Shown: piece by piece, positions 1 through 13,050 of the stretch
Layout of the letters: each line of letters starts with the position of its first letter
Numbering within the stretch: the stretch's first letter is position 1
Origin: Gonapodya sp. JEL0774
Taxonomy: Eukaryota > Monoblepharomycota > Monoblepharidomycetes > Monoblepharidales > Gonapodyaceae
Reading direction: 5' to 3'
Assembly: GCA_027604505.1 (NCBI GenBank)
Contig: JADIIX010000058.1
Location: forward strand, 1-64,000
DNA length: 64,000 nucleotides
Made by a program: the position numbers and the translations under genes
Notes under the pieces: generated by a model
What the model was told of the DNA's origin: nothing
Seen by the model: the letters and a program-made list of their open reading frames with translations, nothing else
Database searches by the model: none

Positions 1-1307
1 TCCCTCTTCTCCTTATCGGCCCTTTCCACTTCCTCCTTCCGCTGCCTTTCATCCTTCTCCTCTTGCTCACGCCTCATCCTGTCATTATACTCACGACGGT
101 GCTGCTCTGCTTCGTCGCGCTGGAGTCTCAGCCTCTCACGCTCAAGCTCCCTCGCCTCCCTCCGATCCTCCCGATCTGCTTCCCACCGTTCATGATCCTC
201 CTTCCGCTGAGTTTCCCTGGCTTCTTTCCTATCCACCGCTGATTCTTTTATAGACTCCGCGATAACTGCTGCAACGTGGGCCAAGGTTTCATTTGGACCT
301 CCATTTCTTGGTCGCTTTGAGGATGTTGCAGGTCCATGGATTGATGAAGTGTCGTCCTCGTCGAGGTCCACACTTCGGCTGCGGGATCTACTTTGGCGCC
401 TCTTCCGGTCGCCTACACGCTCCACTGCATCAAGCATAAGCTCTGCAGGAAACAGTGAGAAGCAATACACCAGGAGCAGAAAGAAACGTTGCACTTACGA
501 GCAACCTTTGCCTCATCCTCTGCTCTCTTGGCAGCGTTTTTGGCTCTCTCTGCATCCTCGTGCTCATCGTAGCTCCAATACTAGTTTAATTCCGTGCAAC
601 ATAAATTGAAGCCGTAGAACAGAAAGAACCATGGGTGTCTGCTCACCTCCTCAGAGTAATTATTCGCAAGTTCCTCCAGTTCCGTGTACTGCTCATCTGT
701 CCCAGATTTCAAGAGCGCCTCCATGTTGTCCCCTTCGACCTTCTTCAGTATTGTTTTGACCGCATCCATGCATCCTCTCCCGGTCACTCCTGCATATGTA
801 ACAGAGTCCTTCTCTTCCAATGCTTTTGCAATTCGCTCCCATTTCTCTGCAATTGTGACGACCTTTTCATTCTTTGTAATTGGGTCCAACTCACGCCCCT
901 TCATATATGGCTTCTTGTCCAGGCACTCCTTCAAGAGATCGATTCTCTTCGCTGGATTACTCCAGCGAAACTGACTTGCCTCGGCTGCAGGGACTGCAGC
1001 CAAAGGTTCTGCAGAGGGTTCTCCAGCAACTGATGGGTCGCCGGGCACCTAAGACCAGAAGCCCCGGCATTCAGCATGCCAACTCAGTCACACTACTTTT
1101 GTTATCAGCGCTCACAGGTGAAGGAACCGCCCCTCGTCCCCGTCCACGTGTTCCTCGTCCTCGTACTTGCGATCCCCCTCTTTCATCTCCACGGCCACGA
1201 CCCCGACCCCTCCCACGCGCCACTGCCCTGGTAGACTGTCCAGCATCGCCTGGGACTCCAAGAATTGCGCCGGCAAGGTCTGGGAGGGCTTGTAAGTTGC
1301 CGGACAT
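1..1307 (-). CDS. Myb/SANT-like coiled-coil protein, 3' end off the window
   Basis: Four exons are supported: 1307-1116, 1048-647, 580-500 and 440 to the left edge; all junctions are GT-AG and phase 0. The start ATG (1305-1307) opens a 64-residue leader rich in RGRG. Exon 2 carries a trihelix/Myb-SANT-like block with spaced hallmarks FRWSNPAKR, KWERIAKAL and VTGRGCMDAVKTIL. A basic serine/arginine patch and a long Glu/Arg-rich coiled coil (ELERERLRLQR and following) then run to the edge without a stop. Proteins of this layout are common and often multi-copy in chytrids and animals, and some are transposon-derived; a DNA-binding role is inference. The C-terminus is missing, so length cannot be judged. 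The 3' third reads as strongly charged helix, which could also be a structural protein. Confidence 0.65.
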
Positions 1308-2175
1308 GCTGCATAATTTGACACACCCGTCAGGGCAGAATCCAGCGCCAGCGGTTGCGGAAAAAGACTGAAATGTACTTTATGGTATCTTGGAAGTTCT
1401 GAGACGTGACGGTATGGCAGGATCGCTCTCGGTGAGCTGAGAAAATATGTATACGGGTAGCGGCTTTCTACTCGTTATTTTGAGATTCAGTTTTTACGAG
1501 TAAGTCATACAAAATATTGCACCCGTAATGTTCTACCCGTAATTTACGGGTAGCGCACATGCCCTATTCTCAGCGGGAAACCAGCAGGAAACTCGGCCGC
1601 AGCCCACACCACGGGAAAGCGCTCTCTCCGGGAAAGTTTCCCCCGCCCTTCTACGTTTTCCCCTCTTTCCCCCCTTCTTCTTCTCTCTCTTTCCCGCACT
1701 CTTTCCCTCTAAAGATAATACATTTTTTCTCTGGATCCTTAAAAATAACACACGCCAGGGTTGAGTGACTGCAGATCCGCCAGACTGCCAAAAAGAACGT
1801 GGCACGACACAACACATCATTTCTTACAAATAAAAGAAGTCTCCAACAGAGATCATATCATCATTCATGCAAGTGATAAGAAAGACAGGTGGGGAGAAAA
1901 TGAAAGCTGCCAAAATTAAGACACAAAACAATCCCCATGACACTCCTGTGCTCTCAATTCAACAGCTCCTATCAGGGTTTCTTCCACTTCCACACACTGT
2001 CTGTACACAGAACATACTCTTGACTCCAGTTCTGTACATGGTAGAGTGAGTTGATTGGAAATATCAGTCGAATAGAGTTCATGCGTTGGGATTTCCACAC
2101 TGGACGACATCCATAGCTTCTCACCATCTCTCCCTACCTGTCACGCACTGCTGACAGATCATTTTTGCACGTCCC
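1308..2175. other. Intergenic, no gene seen
   Basis: Between the Myb-like gene (minus) and the 3' end of the CUE gene (minus). It contains a cluster of ACCCGTA-type repeats (1452-1553, listed separately), a pyrimidine-rich tract around 1640-1710 and no open frame with recognisable protein features. Confidence 0.5.
1452..1553. repeat. ACCCGTA repeat cluster with near-perfect palindrome
   Basis: TACGGGTAG occurs at 1452-1460 and CACCCGTAA at 1520-1528. At 1533-1553, CTACCCGTAA is followed after one T by its exact reverse complement TTACGGGTAG. Such ACCCG/CGGGT blocks resemble subterminal repeats of DNA transposons or MITEs; that assignment is inference. Confidence 0.6.
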
Positions 2176-3607
2176 TCAGAATTGAATCAAATCGTCACCA
2201 CCCCTTCTGGCAGCTGTCGGTCCCTGAGAATGCCCCTGGCCTGGCACTTGCACCTGCACAGGTTGCATCGCCTGTATACCTTGAGCTTGCACATAACCTG
2301 CTTGCTGGGAATGGTTCTGATACTGGTTTGCTCGAAGATGCTGCTCCTGGTACTGCATCCGCCCTCCTTGGCCGTCTGGGTAACCTCCCTGAGAGGTTCC
2401 GAATCCTCCCGCCCTGCTCCTGTCCAAGGGCTGCTCGTCACCACCAGGGAGGCTTTCGTACCTTCCTTGTGGTGACCGTGACCCAGAACTGAATCCTCCA
2501 CCCCCCCCTGCACCAGATCCACCACTGTCGCCGGACCCGTCCTCGTCTGATTTCCCCCGCAGGGTGCTAAAGAAGGAAATCGCACCACGCTTGATGCCTT
2601 CCCCGATATTAGAGAGCTTGTCGCCGATGTTAGTTGGTACGGTGGTGTCGGATGTGGTTGGGGTCACAGGTACGCTGCCCCGGGATTGATGTACTGCAGC
2701 GGCGGTAGCGGCTCTGGAGTAGCGGAATGGCGTATGAAGCAACGGGACAGTGAAGGGAGGAAACAGGTGCGTAATCAGGCCCCCACAGGCCGGCGATCGT
2801 TCAAGTATCAAAATTCGTTCAAAATTAACCACACTCCGCACAGCCAGCCAATGGAACAGTTCAGTGACCGCACTCATAGGTGCAAGCGGAGGCTCCCACT
2901 TCATGTCTGGGAACGCCGCTCCATTCCGCAAGCCCGATTCACAGTCCAACATTACTTTTCACCACTCTCACTGTGCTCGTACTCGTTCGACGATGACGAT
3001 CAAGAAAATACTTTGCACACCCCATGCCAGTCCACCGATTGAGCATCCTGTCGACCTCATCCGATACCCTCAAATGACATTAACCATCAATTCCTAATTT
3101 TGTCGGCTTTATCGTCATCTCAAAGCGCCACCCTAACAACATCACCACAAACCACGATGCGGTCATCAGACCTCGCATGGCAAGCCACTAACACCCACCC
3201 ATTACCGGACTACTCACTCTTCTTCCTGAATCTGTAGCTGCAGAGCATACTCCTCGTCCTGGAGCTGTTGTGCGATTTGCGCGTCGTTCACAGGCTGCAA
3301 GACAAAGGGGGGAGTAAATGCGGCGTCGTATTACTTGCGCGAAGGAAAGAAAGATCAGTCTGGACACTCACTCCGTGGGAACGGGGACTGGGATTGGTGC
3401 GAGCAGATGGTGGAGCGGGTTCGGGAATGGAGGCGCCTTCCAGGAGAGAATTAATGGTTTGTTCGACATTGTTCTGTAGTGGGATGCAAGTTGGTGTGGT
3501 AGAGACAAGTTGGATGGAGTACGAGGGGTAAGGGCCAGGCTCACATTGTTCGCCGCGAGAAACTCCGTAAGGGTAGCGTCGTCAAGATGGGGGAAAAGAT
3601 CTTTGAG
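2176..3607 (-). CDS. CUE-domain ubiquitin-binding protein (Cue5-like), 5' exon not located
   Basis: Exons 3607-3545, 3473-3372, 3294-3218 and 2713-2176 join in consistent phases (0, 0, 2). The first two encode the second half of a CUE domain: LKDLFPHLDDATLTEF, then VEQTINSLLEGA. Next comes a helix of the type AQIAQQLQDEEYALQLQ, seen after the CUE domain in fungal Cue5-like proteins. The last exon encodes NIGDKLSNIGEGIKRG, similar to the amphipathic stretch of that family, then a Gly/Ser/Gln-rich tail ending DDLIQF. Cue5-type proteins bind ubiquitin and act as adaptors for selective autophagy. The start codon must lie upstream of a canonical acceptor at 3608-3609; no convincing first exon was found between 3610 and 4100. 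The 504-nt gap between exons 3 and 4 is long for this region and may hide another exon. Confidence 0.75.
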
Positions 3608-4781
3608 CTGGAATGGTTGAGATTGAGAATAGAGTGAAAGGGTTAGAGCGATGCGAAGGAAAATGGTTCAATTTAAGGTGCAAGTGAGGATTGGGGAGTG
3701 GGGATGGGCACTAGTGCTTGTTGTGTTAATCAGGGTGTGGTGTACGAGCCTCGTCTTGTAGTTGGGTCGGCGAACACCGCAAAACGTGGTTCTCAGATCC
3801 ATCCATTCCACCCACCCCGTTCATACTGCTCTCGCGATGACATCACATGAATCCCAGGTTTCCCATATCTTCCCCGCAAGATCCCAATTGGGGTGGTGCA
3901 ATCGAGTGCCTTGTACCCACTTGCGATACTCCAGACATATCTGGTTATCCTTGATGTTCTTCAATGTTCTGTTATTGATTCTGGTTTTATCTCACTGATT
4001 CAGGTGGACCAGACCTTGCACTCAACAACTTCGAAGTTGATTTCAATTTTGCAGGATATGCAGCTCTGTGTTTGAGGCGCTCTGCTGAGTTTCAAGGAAC
4101 CTTTGGTCGTCGGGGAGACCCGATCAGGATCCAAACATCAATTCAATGGCATTTGCCAATTTTGAAGTTCGCTTATAAAGAGTTTGAGTGGTGTCGAGAT
4201 TTGCACTGCCTTTCTCATCATGCAATAGGAACTCATCCGTATTTACAAATGATGCTATTTCTACTCTTTGACCAAATGTCTACTGCCACTCCCGAAACAG
4301 CCAGCAATTGTTTATCTGATTCCAAGATCACTTCTCCCACTTGGGAATGGCAGAGAAGGCACAGCCTCATCCGGCATGGAAAAGCGGGTGGCGCGACAAC
4401 CAAAGGAGTAGGAGTGTTTTCTCTCTGAGGACGCAGAGATGTTCCACGCGTGATGAGAAGGAGACTGAAGTCAGCAAATTGCATTCCCTGATTCCCTGGT
4501 TTCCGGGTTGACACTAAGATGTACATGCGCTAAGACTCATTCATTGATGTGTTTTGTTTTGTTGAATTCGAGCAGACCTGAAGTCGGTGCTTCGTAACCA
4601 GTAACCCGACGCAATTATAAAAGGCAGTGATTTAATTGCATGTGCGATGCATAAATGTCCCGATAATGGATGAGTAAATGTGGGGTGACGAATGCTTGCC
4701 AAATTCGGGCAAATGCGGACGAGTGGTGGATCGACATGGACTTCCACAATTGACAAATCCCATTCAACGAAACTATAGACA
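3608..4781. other. Intergenic / shared 5' region, no confident gene
   Basis: This 1.2-kb stretch lies between the divergent CUE gene and rotatin. It probably holds the missing first exon of the CUE gene and both promoters. Open frames here are short, differ in composition from the neighbouring proteins and show no recognisable domain. Confidence 0.4.
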
Positions 4782-7700
4782 ATGTCCACTCCGAATCCAT
4801 CTAATCTCAATTCGCCACAGTCGGAACTTGCCACATCTTTCGCTCGAAATCCCATATCCGATATTGCGGATAAGCTGGGGCACATCTTACCTGAGGTAAG
4901 TGATGCTTCTCCGCGCAAAACAGCAACCGGAACTCGTAAATGAGAGTGGATTTCTGTAAATCTGTGAGCGGTTGGGGAGCGGGCTGGGGGCGGGTGCTTG
5001 ATTCACCCCCGATCTTCTTCTTTGGATTGCACTATCATTCTTGGACTCGCGCCAACCTCTCCGAAGTTTCTCCTCCGAATTGACTCTCGTCTTTCTCTAG
5101 ATCCGTTTTCGCGCGGCAAAATCCTTATCCCTCAAACTCGACGCGGGATTGGTGGAACCCGGTAGGTGTCGCTCAGGGGAGTCAACCGTCCAGTCAGTTC
5201 CAGTCTGTGGAGGTCCTTCCGACTGCTTGCTTCGACCGACGAACGGTAATCTGTGTTGTGAAGAGGTGCTCTACTGTTCGTTTGATGATATGAGGAGAAG
5301 GAGTTCAGGTTGGGACGGACACCAGCTCAGTCTCTCAAAGTCGGTTCCAACTTTTTTTCCCGAGAGGGATCCTGCCTGCCTCAACATTATTGCTATCTTA
5401 CTTGCCCCACTCGTGGACGTATCACCTCTCGAATCCCCGACCCACTGCGATCCTTCACCAAACACAAACCATTTTTATGACAGCTGATCTCGTTCACGAT
5501 CACCACCTCGCATCTCAGCTCGTCCGTGCGCTCGATGAGAGTCTCAAAGGTGATGCTACCACGGACGTCACCACCCAGCAGCATTATGAGACTCCTTCCA
5601 CAACCATCAAACAGAGCAATGTAGATCCGGTTCTTTCTATCATTCTCCGACTTGCGACGGTGCGCTCTCACGGTGTCACAATATGTCTTTCCCCCCTTCT
5701 TTGCTCTGATCTTCACACTAACTCACACTTCTTTGCCACACACATAAATCTCCCCCACTAGCATCCCCCAACCTGCCGCAGGCTCATCCAGTCTGGCGCC
5801 ATCGCCGCCCTCCAACAGCTCAAACTTCGTGTAAACGCAGAAACTGGGCACTTGGCCGATATGGCACTTAAGCAGCTACTGTATATGCGTGGAGACGATG
5901 AGCCAGGGAAGAGGACACGGACAGGCGGCGATGGATGGGAAGGGGATGCTGGGACGGAAAAGGGGAAACGGACAGATGAGGCACACCAAATTTTGGTTTC
6001 GGTACCCTCTTTGAACTCGCCACCACTCCCGCCGGCTCTTGCACCACCCGGAGTCACACCTTTCCCTACTCATGCTTCCTCGGATGCGACCGTTAACCGC
6101 TGGCGCGACGCGGCACCCGGATCGATACGAGATCGGTCGGGGACTGTAAAGGGTGTTGGGTCACACTCAGTGGGATACCATATCACAGATGTCAGTCAGT
6201 ATCACGGCCACCAAAAACACAGCGCATCTCAAGGACCTTCGAGATCTAGGAGAATTCTATCACCATCTCCGAAGTTCAAATGTGAGGTCGATGCTGCGAT
6301 GAACTCTCAACGGAGGCCCGATGTCTCACTACCTTCACAGTCCCATCCGTTCAGAACTCCTTCCCCGTCTTCCCCTACATTCATCCCTCCCTTCAAGACG
6401 AATCTCTCATTGACACATTTGCCGGCTTGGTTTCTAACGTTCGCCTGGATGAGCACGAGTTCACTGTCGGGGCCCCTGAACCGGGTTTTATATCGTGGGA
6501 TTTGGAGACGCATTTGTTTGATGTTCTGGCATTGGATTTCGGAGCAGCGGTGTTTTTGCAAAGGGCAGGATTATTCAGGGTAAGCGTAGTTTTAGGTCCA
6601 GGTCTTCGCTCGAGCAAATACATCCTGTTGACTCAACCCTGTATAAAACAGGGTATCCTCGCTGGCCTTTCCTCCTCCGACTTCAAACGCTTTGCTCGAT
6701 CCCTGCAGTATCTCGACCAGCTTAGTTTTGAATGGGCGAAGGCACTCCGCCGTGCCGCAGACACCGTCGAGCACGCCCCACCTTCCACCTCGCGAAACGG
6801 CACACCGAATGTGACTGCGTCCGCTTTACCGGGCTTGGGTAGCGTGAATGGCACTGGCAATATAGTCGGCGCTTTAAGCGAATCGGACCTGCGCGGACTG
6901 GACACCGCAAGAATTGAGTCCTCTGTGGCAACTCCAGACGATTCAGTGTCCGTCACGTATGCAGCGCATGAAATAGTGATGGCTGCATTAAAAGTCATGA
7001 GGGCTAGACCTGAGAATTTCTCCGGCCTCGTGGAGCTGTGTCACAATTTGATCCCCTTTATTGCGTTGCATGTGGAATCGGTAACAGAGATAAAGGGGCC
7101 GAGTGCGGATCGCAGTGGAGACAACTCCTTGTTGTTCAGGTTTCACCTGATAAAAACGTACCTGTGGGTTCTTGTGGAGACGGCGATTGCGGTGGGGGAT
7201 AATGCAATCGGAAGCGAAAAGGCGGTTGAAGTAGGGACTAGGAGTAACAAGCGTGTGGGGTTGGGAGTGGTTGACAAGTTGGATATATTGCTTGAGATGG
7301 CATTGGATTTGGTTGTAGCCACGATGAGAGTTCCCATGGTACGTCACGGCTGAGTTAAGTTCCGCTGGCATCCTCACGACGTCATTTCAAACCGCGGCAT
7401 CCAGGAACCTGAAGCAGCCGGGATCTTCTGGGGCTCTCTCGACTTCCTCCTTGATTCCTGTGTCTTCCCCAACTTCTCAAGGGTTCTGACTAGTGCGGTC
7501 ACGCACCGCAAGTGGCGGACTCGGTCAGACAAATTAGAGATCTTGGACGACGTTTTGATTTTGCTGATGCGACACACGAACCTCAATGTTGTCATTACAG
7601 TGTACCAAACGATCAGGGACTCGATTCGTCACGTAGACAATGACTCGCCGGGATGCATCCTGACCTTGAACATATTATACGAGGTGACCACTGCACTGCA

Positions 7701-10700
7701 AGGAAATTCGGAGGTAGTGAGTGCACTCTATTGGCGAGGTCTTGGTGTTGGCTAGAACTCGGATTCCATTTTATGATCACGATCACACGCGCCCATCCGA
7801 TAGTTGCAATCAGTCGGATTGGAGATCTTGCGTCTTGCTCTGATCGGCAATTTGGAGTGCCCCCCTCAATTAGTTGTAGCCTGCCTTCCATGGCTACAGT
7901 CAGCTCAGGGTCTAGACAACGGAGCCTTGATGGAAAGAGCCTACACAAAAGTCAGTGAACATCTGACGTTGGACCAGAAATGCGAATTGTTCCTTCGTGG
8001 ACGTTTGCACAAGAATGCAAAGTGAGTGAATGTGCAGGTACCGCACCACCTAAGATCACCGGTTGCGATGTGGCTATTCGTCAGTGCTCGCTTGTGGGCC
8101 ACCCAACGGCTCAAAGAGTTACTCGGAATGGGAAGCGAAGTCTCACTAGAGGAACAGAATGGGCTCCTCTTCTCATATTCCGTTCGCACTGCCCTGGAAG
8201 GAGATGTATATCACCTTGCCGTTGGACAATCGCACTCAGTGAGTGCAGAGAGTCGTAGAATCGTGCTGGTTCCGCCCTCTCCTTCAAACGCATGATCCCA
8301 ACCTTGCGTCGACGCTAGGATTGTTCGGAACCTTTTCACTCGCTTCTCCCTAGCGTGGGAGCGGACTACCAAAAGGTTTCCGAGATGCTCCGGAGTCACA
8401 TTGTGATGTTAAAGAGTGAGAGGAAGAGTGCGAAATGAACAGCGGTGATGCAAACGAACCCCAATTAAATTATCTTTTTCGTTTCAAGTTTCTAGGAAGT
8501 TTTCACCTGACTGGCGGGATATCGTGGTACTGCAGGAATGGGTGACGCAAACGACATTGGAAGAGCAAACACGGAGACCAATTTGTCTGTGCTTGCACTT
8601 TCTCAACATGGCGGCTGACCTCAATGATGGTGCTGTTCTCTTTAAAGATCCTCATTCTGGCTTTCTGAGGAAGCTCGGAGAGCGTGCGTATCGCGTTGCA
8701 AGGACAGAACGCAAAGGTCTCCTCGCTTCCATTCATTTGAACTTTTCTCAGTCTCATATTCTAGTGACATGACCCTAAGATACGAATTAGGACTTCTCGT
8801 TTCAAAAGTTTTCCTCCGAATCGAATTGTTTTGTCAATCGGATAAGATACTCCGAATTGCGACGGCAAGAAGCATGTTGGATAACTTTGCTGTCTCAAGC
8901 AACGTAAAAGCTGTCGATATGGAAGAAGGACCTGCTGAAATCACTACTGAATCTGCAAATACCATCTGGGAACTCGCTAAGGGTGAGTGCGAGTGACATT
9001 CGATCATCAGCGGAGTCTTCAAAGTGACGGCGGTCCGACTCCAGGTTGGCGGTATTGTATCCAGAATGTGACAAGTCGATACGGATCGCACTTGCACTTA
9101 TTGCAATTCTCGAAGAATCATACCGAATTTCTCTCTGCCATCACCGATCTCGAGAGTGGCTGTGTATCTGCTGATGATTTTCAGCAAATTGTTCGTATGG
9201 GCGGGGTCAAGGTGCTGGAAAGGTGAGTCAAGAACCTGAGCAGAAGCTACCAGTTTCGTCTGTACAACCTGAGCAATGGCTTTGTTACCTGAATGGAGGT
9301 TTGTCACAGTACCACCCACTACAACAGAGGATATTATCCTGGTTCGACGGATAGTCATTTTCTTCGGCAAAGCGCTCAGAAAGGGTGGTGGCACAGAAGA
9401 ATTGCGATCGCTGCTTTTGAGTTGCTTTCAAGGCGTATTCTCAACTCTAGCTGCAAAGGGCCTCCACCAGGCTCTCATTCAGCCTTTGGATATGGACCTC
9501 GAAGATGCTGAAGGGAATCGAGAGCTTCACCATTTCACGACAGATGTGGTACAACTTCTTAGGTGGTTTCTAGCTGTTTGTCCGGACGAAGACGTAGTGC
9601 GGTTGGCATCCACGACTTCTTGGTTGCATAGCCTTCGCAATTTGACTGAGTTCCAATTTGCGCTCGAAACTGCAAGCTCCAAAACCCACGTGGATCGTCT
9701 GAATTGTCTGTATTGCTTACTCAGCTTTATGAGCCTACCATCTGTCACTGCCCTCGTAGATGGAGACGTAATAGCGTCAGTAATTCATCTTTTCGTCCAA
9801 ATTCTGGGTCTCCTTCAAGAGAAGTATTTTGGTGGTACAAACGGTGGTGATTTCACCTATGAGGATCGGAGCGTTTACCGGGCTGTCGCGTTGGGACTCA
9901 GAAATGCATCGCGCAGCATCACTGTGTACCCGGAAGCGGAGAGGCCTTGGATGTGGGGAGATCACTGGCTCTACCAAAATGATATAGATTGGCTCTCTTT
10001 AATGCTCACGGATGATGAGAGGCAGATTCAGAAGTGCGCTCTTGGTATTCTCGGAAATCTTACTCTGATTAAAGGCAGCTATCAACATCTGTGTGTGAAG
10101 ATACCGCAATTCTTGGATATGGCGTTTTCATACGTCTTAGATTGGGAACGGCCTGAGGGACCTAGAAAGGAAGCTTTGCAAATAATCAACAATTTTCTGA
10201 TTACGTTCTGTCATGACAATGGCCTCGACAACGCCAGGCTAGTCTCACAAGCTGAAAGTGCACCCAGAAACAATGGGGAAAGTTCAAGCGACATGAATTA
10301 CACGTACAATCCAGTCAAAGAACTACTTGGTATCTTCGAGGCATGCGGATTCTTTGAGAAACTGGCCGATGTACTCAATGTCGAAGTTACCCAACCTGAG
10401 TATCGACTTGCGTTAGCCGAATTGCTCGTCAACCTCTGTATAGTAGCCCCTGAGTTTTTTCGCAATTTATTCTGCGATCTATCCATTTGGCGTAATTTGT
10501 GTCGCAACCTCCAGGACGAGCCTTCCGATTATGCGCGTACACAAGCTCCCGCTTTGCAATTGTACCGAAACTTTGTAGCAGGGCAGTTTGATTTGATTTA
10601 TCGAGTAGATGTGGACCTCATCAGGACCAGGACACTTCAAACTATCTGGATTCTCACGCACAACAGTGATTCTGTGAAAAAAGTCGTCCTAACAACCAGT

Positions 10701-13050
10701 GACATAATGAATACTCTGATGCGTCTGTTGTCGCGCACAGCTGTACTGCGGAATACCAATCATCGGCAATTTCAAATCGTGGGCCTCTGCTGCGACGTGT
10801 TGTGTTGTTTAATGGCAGATTTCTTTCAATTGGCGAATCCACGGACCGCAATGCACGTGTTCGAGAGGGAAGTGCTGTATCGATCATTGATTAACTGTTT
10901 CCAAGTGATCAGGACAAAGACTATGGATCCTGCAGTCAGTCGCTCAGGAATCCTCTTCGTAGCACGTGTGATCTCCATTCACTTTGGAGAATCATTTGAC
11001 TTGGGCTTAGATGACATATTTTTGGAACCTCTGCCGGATAGCATTATCGGAACTTCACAGACTCTACTGGGCAAGGAGTTATGTCGATGCCTGATACATT
11101 CATACTATCGAGAACAAAATGATCCCAAACGAGATCTTCCTCTGATGGAAGCTTTACAAGTATCTTTGCAGTCTTTATTGGGGAAATGTCCCTTTGCCAA
11201 AGAAGTAGCTTTGGCAGGTATGTAGATCCTGGGTTCTACGCTTGAGCGTTCTGATTTGCTCCTCGTGTATTGTCGATCAAACAGAGGACTTTTTGGCGGC
11301 GCTGGTCCAGAAGTTGTGGGCAGACTTGCGAGAGGTAACACTCAATTTTGTTCGTCTTATTTGCAAGGTTTAACAAGGGCCATGGGGTCAATTCAATAGG
11401 TTCCCTTGGATCCTGGTCGCCATCAAGAAAGTATTGCGGGGACCTTCTCTCTTTTACGGCACCTGCTTGCTGGTGGACCGGAAGTGAAAGTAAGGGACCC
11501 TGTTTGGTTAGTCAGAGATAGAGACAGAACAGTGATCATATCTGTCCCAGTTGCTTGCCACGGATGTCGGTGTACACAACCTTTGTGGGATGTACTTGCG
11601 CACTCGAGAGAACGAAGTCATCTCAAACTCCCTTAAGATTGAGGTTCTGGGTTGTGTTCGCAATCTCATCGCGAATTGTCCAGTAGCGAAAAGAATGGTA
11701 GTTGACGTCACATCTACACAAACAGATACCCCTTCTGTTTTGGATGGACTTCTTAGGCTGGCAGTCCGTTCATCCAGAGAGTCAATCGATGTCTTCGCAT
11801 CCAGTGTGGAAGTTCTTAACATTCTGATTCTGACCAGCGAGGCGCGAAACATCATGTTGAAGGTTGGTCAATTGCTGTTGTTCTGCCGCTCATGACTTTA
11901 TTGCAGTGGAACTCTTGGTGTTTCGTTAGACTTCACTTGTTGGAGAACTCACGAAAGTTCTAGGCCGCTTTATTCGTGCAAAAGATAATACGGGATTAGC
12001 GATTCTCCTCCCTTTGCTCTATCTTTTGACTTTGGAAACAGATATTCCGATGCAGCTTCTGAAGACTGAAGGTTCTCATTTACCTTTGTTGCTGTGAACC
12101 CACCGCAACAGCTCTAACCTCCTCGTCCATACAGGCCTACTACTTGGCCTCATTGATGCGCTTGGTATGAAGTCCTCAAGTATCCGATTCGAGACGCTAC
12201 TCGTTTTGTACAACTTGGGTTCAACAAAGGAAAGTCGTCCCTTTTTCCTTCTTGGTGAGTGAACCGAGGGGTTTAGTTGTCTCTCTTTCACTAACACACC
12301 AGAGTTAGATGGCGTCATGCCGAAACTCTTGACATCGCTCGACGTTAAGAGTCCAAAGATCCTAAGCCTTTCTTTATCTCTTCTTTGGGTACTACTGGTC
12401 AACCACCAGAAGGTAGAGAACTCTCCTGTCTGCAAATTTTTGATTGCAAAAGCTCATCATTATGTATGTTGTTTCTCAAGACAAAGGTAACTTACAAAAA
12501 GTTTAATGTTGTCACCATACTACTTGATGTATTTGCGAAATTGAAGCTCGGTACGTTTTGTTTCCCTTCCTCCGTTGTTTGTGAGACAACTGATACTGCG
12601 CCTTGGCCAACAACACATCCAGAATATCCATCGATTTACCATCTCCATGCGTCTGCCGCCGAGCACGAAATGTCCGATCGAGAGCAGCTGCCACTCCACG
12701 AAGCCAATGACGTCCACGTATTTGAATCCTTTAAATCCATTCGTGCTATTAATTCGATATTATCCTAGAATACGAATTTTCCTAAACCATGAGAATCCTA
12801 AACCATTTGAATATGTACAGTGCTCAAGAAATCATCATTCATTCTCAGACGTTGGACTGCTTGTATGCGCTAACATCTAGTACTTTGATGCCACACCTTT
12901 GGTTTGGGTACTTCAGTCAGCCTTGAAAAGTTCGAAGTGCCCATTCGGAATCACTCACATGGCACATATTCCGTTCTTGTAGGAGCAGCCCTGACAGTAA
13001 TGCGCTCCTTCTGCCAAGAGGAGATGATACGTGGATTGGTTCCCTTGTAG
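4782..13050 (+). CDS. RTTN: Rotatin homologue, armadillo-repeat basal-body protein
   Basis: About 22 exons and roughly 2,050 residues, close to animal rotatin (about 2,200). Exons: 4782-4895, 5101-5161, 5484-5659, 5762 to about 6190, 6287-6579, 6652-7338, 7405-7713, 7804-8021, 8055-8238, 8319-8415, 8489-8683, 8752-8982, 9045-9222 (uncertain), about 9276-11217, 11285-11334, 11400-11489, 11551-11862, 11930-12071, 12135-12254, 12303-12412, 12481-12550, 12917-13050. The N-terminus carries the rotatin signature: LGHILPE joined to IRFRAAKSLSLKLDAGLV, then LRLATHPPTCRRLIQSGAI. The rest is alpha-helical armadillo-like repeat, for example DDERQIQKCALGILGNL. Rotatin works at centrioles/basal bodies; its presence implies a flagellated life stage. 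The junctions near 6190-6286, 8983-9275 and the final exon are not fully resolved. An alternative end reading in the last exon stops at 12982. Confidence 0.88.
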
